Positions 58,907-64,000 of a stretch of DNA of 64,000 nt are shown here, piece after piece. Each line of letters opens with the position of its first letter. The stretch's first letter is position 1. Made by a program: the position numbers and the translations under genes. The DNA is from SAR324 cluster bacterium (GTDB lineage: Bacteria; SAR324; XYD2-FULL-50-16), in the NCBI GenBank assembly GCA_028282885.1, contig JANQGX010000004.1, forward strand, positions 1 through 64,000, given 5' to 3'. The notes under the pieces were generated by a model that ran no database searches, was not told the origin of the DNA, and saw only the letters and a list, made by a program, of their open reading frames with translations.

Positions 58907-60060
58907 AACGGGAATTGATGGAGCAATTGGAAGGCTACGCGGATGTCACTGCCGAAATTGAGAACAGTCTCAAATCCGGAACGGATTTTAACGAACATGA
59001 AGGGGAGGTTTTCCGTTATGTTAATGCCATTCACCCTTCCCTAGTTGAACTAAAGGTTGCAGAGATTATTGAAGAGACCCACGTCACCAAAACCTTGCGC
59101 CTTAAGCCGGTTGAAGGGATTCTCCCTCCATTTCAGGCAGGCCAGTACATCGCTCTTCACGTGGACACCGGAAAGATCAAAACGTCCAGACCTTACAGCA
59201 TCTCTTCGTCACCTACGGAGAAGTCTTATTGGGATATCACCGTTCAAAGAGTGGAGCAGGGTCTGGTCTCCAACTTCCTGCTGGATGAAATCACGCCCGG
59301 GAATCGGTTGTTCAGCTCCGGTCCCCAGGGCGTATTCTGTTACAACCCCCTGATACACGATGATACCATTGTGTGCCTTGCCGGCGGTAGCGGTGTGACA
59401 CCTTTTCTGAGCATGATCCGCAATACCATTGCCAGAGGACTGAATCAAAAGATTATTCTGCTCTACGGAGCGAAAGAGATTAGGGATGCTATCTTTTTTG
59501 AGGTGTTATCTGAGCTTTCTGTCGTAAATGAAAATATCGACTTCTTTCCGGTCTTCGAAAATCCACCCGAAGGCTTCAAAGGTCCTTCAGGTTATCTGAC
59601 TGCGGACATTATAACACGCCTGGCCGGCAACTTGAAAGATCGAACTCTTTTTGTATGCGGTCCCCAGGCAATGTACGATTTCATTCTGGAACAGCTATCA
59701 ACCTTGAATGTCCCCGGTCGAAAGATCCGCAGGGAGATGTACGGCGCGCCGGCTCAACCCTGGAATTGCGAAGGTTGGCCATCGGAGATATCAGGAGATG
59801 AGACGGTTACCATTAGAGTAAACGGTGAGAAAAGCTTCACCTCCAGATCCGGTATTTCCCTGATGAACGCAATGGAAAATAACGGTTTGCTGGTCCCGGC
59901 CGTATGTCGTTCCGGAGAATGTAGTATGTGCAGGGTAAAACTATTGGAGGGAAAGGTCTTTCAACCCAAGGGAACCCTGCTACGCAAATCGGACCGAATG
60001 TTCGGATTCATTCACTCCTGTGTTTCCTACCCCCTGACCGATTTGGAGATCAGAACCTAG
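58903..60060 (+). CDS. ferredoxin-NAD(P)H reductase-type flavoprotein with C-terminal [2Fe-2S] domain
   Basis: 'SRPYSISSSP', 'CLAGGSGVTPFLSMIR', 'LFVCGPQAMYDFI', C-terminal 'CRSGECSMCRVKLL...HSC'; ATGA overlap with the upstream gene. Confidence 0.92.
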   Translation: MKRELMEQLEGYADVTAEIENSLKSGTDFNEHEGEVFRYVNAIHPSLVELKVAEIIEETHVTKTLRLKPVEGILPPFQAGQYIALHVDTGKIKTSRPYSISSSPTEKSYWDITVQRVEQGLVSNFLLDEITPGNRLFSSGPQGVFCYNPLIHDDTIVCLAGGSGVTPFLSMIRNTIARGLNQKIILLYGAKEIRDAIFFEVLSELSVVNENIDFFPVFENPPEGFKGPSGYLTADIITRLAGNLKDRTLFVCGPQAMYDFILEQLSTLNVPGRKIRREMYGAPAQPWNCEGWPSEISGDETVTIRVNGEKSFTSRSGISLMNAMENNGLLVPAVCRSGECSMCRVKLLEGKVFQPKGTLLRKSDRMFGFIHSCVSYPLTDLEIRT

Positions 60061-60082
60061 CCTCTCTCAACAACAGTGACCA

Positions 60083-60120
60083 GGTGGGAGCGTGATCAAC
60101 GCTCCCTTGACCACCGTTTT
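60083..60120. terminator. bidirectional terminator hairpin between convergent genes
   Basis: GGGAGCG-tgatcaa-CGCTCCC with outer GGT/ACC pairing and 'gttttta' on the + side. Confidence 0.7.
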
Positions 60121-60947
60121 TATTCTCTCCAGTAAACTTTGGGATTTTTTCTTTCCGGTAGTCTGTGATAGCGAAATTTAGGATACCCCAGCATCATGGG
60201 GTAGTGACTTGCGTGACCTTCCGGCAGATCGATAAATTCCTGCAACGGCTGTGAATGAAGCAACGCCAATTGTGCAAGCCCGGCCCAACAGGTGCCCATC
60301 CCATTGGTGCTCGCAGCCAGTTCCAGGTAGGAAAGGGCTATTGTCAGATCCACCAAGCCGTTTCCTGCCTCACCCGGGGCGGATGCCACCACCAGCACCG
60401 GGGCTTCTCTCAGAATTACATCTATCCCGAAATCCCATCCGGCTACAATCATGGGAAAATATGATGGCATGGTATCCTTAATAGGACCATCCAGAACCTT
60501 TCTTAACCAATCGATAGTCAGTTCAGAAACCTTCCTCAAATCCTCTTTTTTGGTAAACACGGTCCATTCTACTTCCTGAGCATTGCTGCCGGTTGGAGCA
60601 TAGCGTGCGATTTCTATCAGTTCCTGAATGGCCTGCTTTTCAACGGGTTTGTTTTTGAACTTACGGGCGGAACGACGTGATCGCAGAAACTGGATTGCCT
60701 GTTGATGGTCAATGACGTTTTCTTTGATGATTGAGGGAGAGGATTCCAATGGCACGGAAGCGTGATCCAGCGCTCCCTGGGGACAAACAGCCACACAATG
60801 ACCACAGGCGATACAGAGATCATTTCCACCGGGGACCACAACCGGGCAGAGTTCTTCGCTCTCCTGGCTGATTATCACAACAGGGCACTCCTGGACACAA
60901 ATACCATCCTTCTTACACAAATCCTCGTTAATCCGGATCAGGCTCAT
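60120..60947 (-). CDS. nitroreductase-family protein with N-terminal ferredoxin domain
   Basis: 'INEDLCKKDGICVQECP', 'CIACGHCVAVCPQGAL', then 'FLRSRRSARKFKNKPVEKQAIQELIEIARYAPTGSNAQ'. Confidence 0.92.
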   Translation of the reverse strand: MSLIRINEDLCKKDGICVQECPVVIISQESEELCPVVVPGGNDLCIACGHCVAVCPQGALDHASVPLESSPSIIKENVIDHQQAIQFLRSRRSARKFKNKPVEKQAIQELIEIARYAPTGSNAQEVEWTVFTKKEDLRKVSELTIDWLRKVLDGPIKDTMPSYFPMIVAGWDFGIDVILREAPVLVVASAPGEAGNGLVDLTIALSYLELAASTNGMGTCWAGLAQLALLHSQPLQEFIDLPEGHASHYPMMLGYPKFRYHRLPERKNPKVYWRE

Positions 60948-61027
60948 AAAAGCTCCTCTTAACAGATTATCTGTTGTTTGGATTGATCGATTTCAGGCAA
61001 TCTCAATCCGTTTCCAACTCAGTCAAC

Positions 61028-61450
61028 CTAATCAATAAATTTCGATACGATGCTGATATCCTTACGGACAGACCAACCGACGGACTCCCAGAATTTGAGC
61101 CCGTTCTCGTTTTGATTAAAAATAAAAATATGGCACTTCAAAATTCCGGCATTTTTCAGACTCTTCAGACAGTTTTCCACCAATATCCTGCCAACTCCCT
61201 TTCTTCTCCGGTCCGGTAGAACCGCCAAGTGATGAATATAGCCTCTCCTACCATCGTGACCTGCCATAACGGCACCCAGCAATATCTTTTCAGATTCGAC
61301 TACGAAGCTCATGCCCGGGTTCCTTTCCAGGAAAAGGGCGATGTTTTCTCTTGAATCGGAATCGCCCAGTCCGATCCCTTCACACTGCTGCCAAAGTTCC
61401 AGGACCCGGTCATATAATGCCATGGTGAAGGGTAAAACTCTCAAGTTCAT
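61028..61450 (-). CDS. GNAT-family N-acetyltransferase
   Basis: 'GYIHHLAVLPDRRRKGVGRILVENCLKSLKNAG', 'FIFNQNENGLKFWESVGW'. Confidence 0.9.
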   Translation of the reverse strand: MNLRVLPFTMALYDRVLELWQQCEGIGLGDSDSRENIALFLERNPGMSFVVESEKILLGAVMAGHDGRRGYIHHLAVLPDRRRKGVGRILVENCLKSLKNAGILKCHIFIFNQNENGLKFWESVGWSVRKDISIVSKFID

Positions 61451-61486
61451 TCGTTACAAATCCAATAAGTGGTGATTTGTTTCAAA

Positions 61487-62056
61487 CTACTTTTTTCCGA
61501 ATATATCTTTGACCGAATCGCCGCTACCCAGCCATTCGAAACCTCCATCGAGTCGATCCGCAATTTCACTTTTGCAGGCTCTGCAGCGCTGTGCTCCTCT
61601 GAATAAGGGTTCACCGCATTCGGGACAATGATAGCGTTCGCACTCGGATCGGGCCCAGTCGACACTCCCTTCTTCATCGCCCCGGGCCGCCACCTTTTCC
61701 CGCCAGATGGGGATGGTTCTCTTGATAACCCGGTTTCCGGTACTAATGGGAAAGTTGTCTGTCAGTTTGCAGGGCCACTCCTCACATTGGTGGCAAGAGT
61801 ATAAATTTTTTGATTTGACACAGTCCCTGATTTCACAAAGCTGGCAAGCACCATATAACTTTTGATTTGATCCCGACTGCATACATCCGAGACATTCCGT
61901 TTCCTCCGGTTTGGAACCGTAAAGCCCTCCCATAATCCCTTTCAGCTTTTCATTTTTATCCCGGGTGGCGATATAAACGGCGCATACGCCGCAATATAAA
62001 CCGCAAGGTGCCATTAACTCCCTGTTTTTAAACTCATCCTCGCTCCATCCTTTCAT
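61487..62056 (-). CDS. DUF3795 family Cys-rich protein with C-terminal zinc-ribbon
   Basis: 'MAPCGLYCGVCAVYIATRDK', 'CLGC..C.LC..CV....CHQCEEWPC', 'CPECGEPLFRGAQRCRACK'. Confidence 0.8.
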   Translation of the reverse strand: MKGWSEDEFKNRELMAPCGLYCGVCAVYIATRDKNEKLKGIMGGLYGSKPEETECLGCMQSGSNQKLYGACQLCEIRDCVKSKNLYSCHQCEEWPCKLTDNFPISTGNRVIKRTIPIWREKVAARGDEEGSVDWARSECERYHCPECGEPLFRGAQRCRACKSEIADRLDGGFEWLGSGDSVKDIFGKK

Positions 62057-62564
62057 AAAGACCTCGTTTGATGATTAACAATCTCAATTCCCTGACTTGC
62101 GAACCAATTTAGTTCCTTACACTTGTACAGGGGTTTGTTCACCATGACAACAACGGATTATCATTACCCCCTTTCAAGTTATTATCAATCTCCGCTTATT
62201 CGAAACACAACTTCGGGCTTGCTAATCATAAATCGATCCTGTCCGTTACATTTACCGTTTTACTAATAAAGAAATTGCTGATCGATCAATGAGCCCATAT
62301 CGGACAACTTCGGCAATACTCCCATCCAAATCAGGTACAAAGCAGCATAAGCAGATTAGATGCGGTTAAAAGCAGATGGAGCGTCAATAACAAACTCAAA
62401 CTCAGATAGTCTTTCATACTCCATTAAATATACAGCTTAGAGAAACTGGGAAAAGAACGGAGCTAAATCATCCCGACAACTCCAAATCTGCAACCAGAAT
62501 GCTCTTTAAGGAGTTGTAATAATCCGAACCTTTTCGATTTCCATAAGTGATTCATCAAAACAGC

Positions 62565-62602
62565 TTAACAATCTAACCCGGTTAACCGGGTTAGATTGTT
62601 AA
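62565..62602. repeat. perfect 38-bp palindrome TTAACAATCTAACCCGGTTAACCGGGTTAGATTGTTAA
   Basis: 19-bp arms, no spacer, checked base by base. Confidence 0.97.
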
Positions 62603-62803
62603 CTTTTTCAATTTATTTTTGTTTTATTCATATATTCAGATAATTACAAGTGTGCCAATTGATTGACAATTGGGCTTTTAACTACTATATTATTATACAT
62701 ATTCACTTAACCGGGTTAACTAATTTATTCCGGTTAAGCGGTTAAATTGACTAAAACCAGTTGGTTTTAGTAATTAGGTAACAGACATCAGTCGGAGGTA
62801 GTC

Positions 62804-63010
62804 ATGATGAACTGGCATGCACTGGAAGTGGAAGCAGAGTACAGACAGAGAGACTTTCTCAATAAAGCGGAAGTAGAAAGGCTGTTAAGACCGATGGAAA
62901 AGAGAGAGAGCAGGGAAACCAGCGTGATTTGCCTGGCCCTGGATAATCTCGGCAAGCTCCTGATCGGTTTGGGTTCCGGTCTTCGAACTCGTTACGGTAC
63001 ACTGGCTTAA
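62804..63010 (+). CDS. small protein of unknown function (68 aa)
   Basis: Starts shortly after 'cggaggtagtc' (RBS-like); amphipathic 'LDNLGKLLIGLGSGLRTRYG'; same strand and directly upstream of the HTH gene. Confidence 0.65.
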   Translation: MMNWHALEVEAEYRQRDFLNKAEVERLLRPMEKRESRETSVICLALDNLGKLLIGLGSGLRTRYGTLA

Positions 63011-63029
63011 ACTATAAAAAGGTAAATAA

Positions 63030-64000
63030 ATGCAAATCGATCCCGTCGTTGTTCCCCAAAAGGCATCCGTTTCCGTATCCCTGAAACCGGTTCAGAACTT
63101 TTTTGCCAGTCTGATTTTGCTGAAAAAACCGGATCAGTATCCCGGCCTGAATAGCTGGATGATCGATACGTTCAGATCGATGACCGAAGAGGAGAAACTG
63201 AATAACAGAATAGCCCTGTTCGGGTTGTATTATTGCATTCTGACGGATGACGACTACGCGAGCGTCCCTGAATATCTGGCGGATTTGGAGACTTGGGAGC
63301 CGGAAGCATTCAGGGATAACCTTTTTAAACGATATTCATTTATTGTTCTGCTGGAAAAAAGCAACGGAGATCCGGCATCTCATGAGCCGATTTCGGTCGA
63401 TCATGAAAGTATTCTGAAAAGCGAAGAGACCTATCTGGAATTTATCAGGGATAATTTTGACGTTCGTTATTCGGATTTTGAGGTTGAAGCCTTGAGTTAT
63501 CCGTATTTAAAAGATCCGCCAAAGCTGAAGAGGTTTCTGATTTCCCATCTGACCCATATGTGGGAAAGATATCTCTCAAAAGAGTGGGAGAAAAACAAAT
63601 TGATGCTCGAAGAATCCGCATCTGCGTTCAACCAATTGGATTTAACCGGAATGGACCGAATTGATGCTGTGAGGATGGTCACCAACCATGAATTTGCGGA
63701 AGAGTGGCGGGAGTGGCCTTGGAAACTCGAGTGGATCAAGCGAGTGGGCAAGATTGTTTTTGTCCCTTCGGTTCATATTGGACCTTATGTGGTGAAGATT
63801 ATCACCGGCAGAACGGTTATAATCTTCTATGGCGCCCGTCTTCCGGAAGGCAATCAGGAGAAAACCTCGGATTTGAACCGAAATGACATTAATGTACGCA
63901 TGAATGCGCTGGCCGATGACACTCGCTTGCGGATGCTGCAGGTCATATCCCAACAGGGTGAGCTCTCATCCCAGGAGATAATGAATCTGCTGGATCTAAG
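63030..64000 (+). CDS. protein with large N-terminal domain and C-terminal ArsR-like HTH, truncated by the window end
   Basis: Open frame from ATG 63030 (absent from the ORF track because there is no stop); C-terminal 'VRMNALADDTRLRMLQVISQQGELSSQEIMNLLDL' is a winged-HTH ArsR signature. Confidence 0.8.
   Translation, partial: MQIDPVVVPQKASVSVSLKPVQNFFASLILLKKPDQYPGLNSWMIDTFRSMTEEEKLNNRIALFGLYYCILTDDDYASVPEYLADLETWEPEAFRDNLFKRYSFIVLLEKSNGDPASHEPISVDHESILKSEETYLEFIRDNFDVRYSDFEVEALSYPYLKDPPKLKRFLISHLTHMWERYLSKEWEKNKLMLEESASAFNQLDLTGMDRIDAVRMVTNHEFAEEWREWPWKLEWIKRVGKIVFVPSVHIGPYVVKIITGRTVIIFYGARLPEGNQEKTSDLNRNDINVRMNALADDTRLRMLQVISQQGELSSQEIMNLLDL

Overview
64-kb window from a Gram-negative-type bacterial genome (LolA, RND/MMPL exporter, lipoprotein and Tat signals). 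No rRNA, tRNA, CRISPR, integrase or transposase was recognised. The dominant feature is a co-oriented, largely translationally coupled ~28.5-kb locus (about 10.0-38.6 kb). It resembles an aryl-polyene/flexirubin-type type II FAS/PKS cluster: FabG, two intact-looking ketosynthases downstream plus a FabB-like one, two degenerate KS-like proteins, two ACPs, two hotdog dehydratases, a 4HBT thioesterase, two adenylating ligases, LpxL-like and PlsC acyltransferases, GT2, LolA, a DUF3261-like lipoprotein and an MMPL exporter. It also carries parts I do not associate with a plain aryl-polyene cluster: three radical-SAM enzymes (two with probable B12-binding domains), a DAK2-DegV (FakA/FakB-like) fusion, a PlsY paralogue, exporter- and acyltransferase-methyltransferase fusions, and a CrtI-like oxidoreductase. 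No aromatic ammonia-lyase, chorismate lyase or DarA/DarB is visible. My hypothesis is a pathway that builds an unusual acyl chain and moves it into glycerolipid through an acyl-phosphate. Other content: a gluconate-type operon with a LarA-family nickel-racemase homologue; a NodB-methyltransferase fusion; an AT-rich accessory segment (rhomboid, GNAT, amidohydrolase) with attC-like hairpins; a two-block LRR protein; a TetR-flanked nitronate monooxygenase/CrtI-like/ferredoxin reductase operon; and, at the right edge, a perfect 38-bp palindrome upstream of a small ORF and a truncated protein with a C-terminal ArsR-like HTH. All family calls come from motif reading without database searches.
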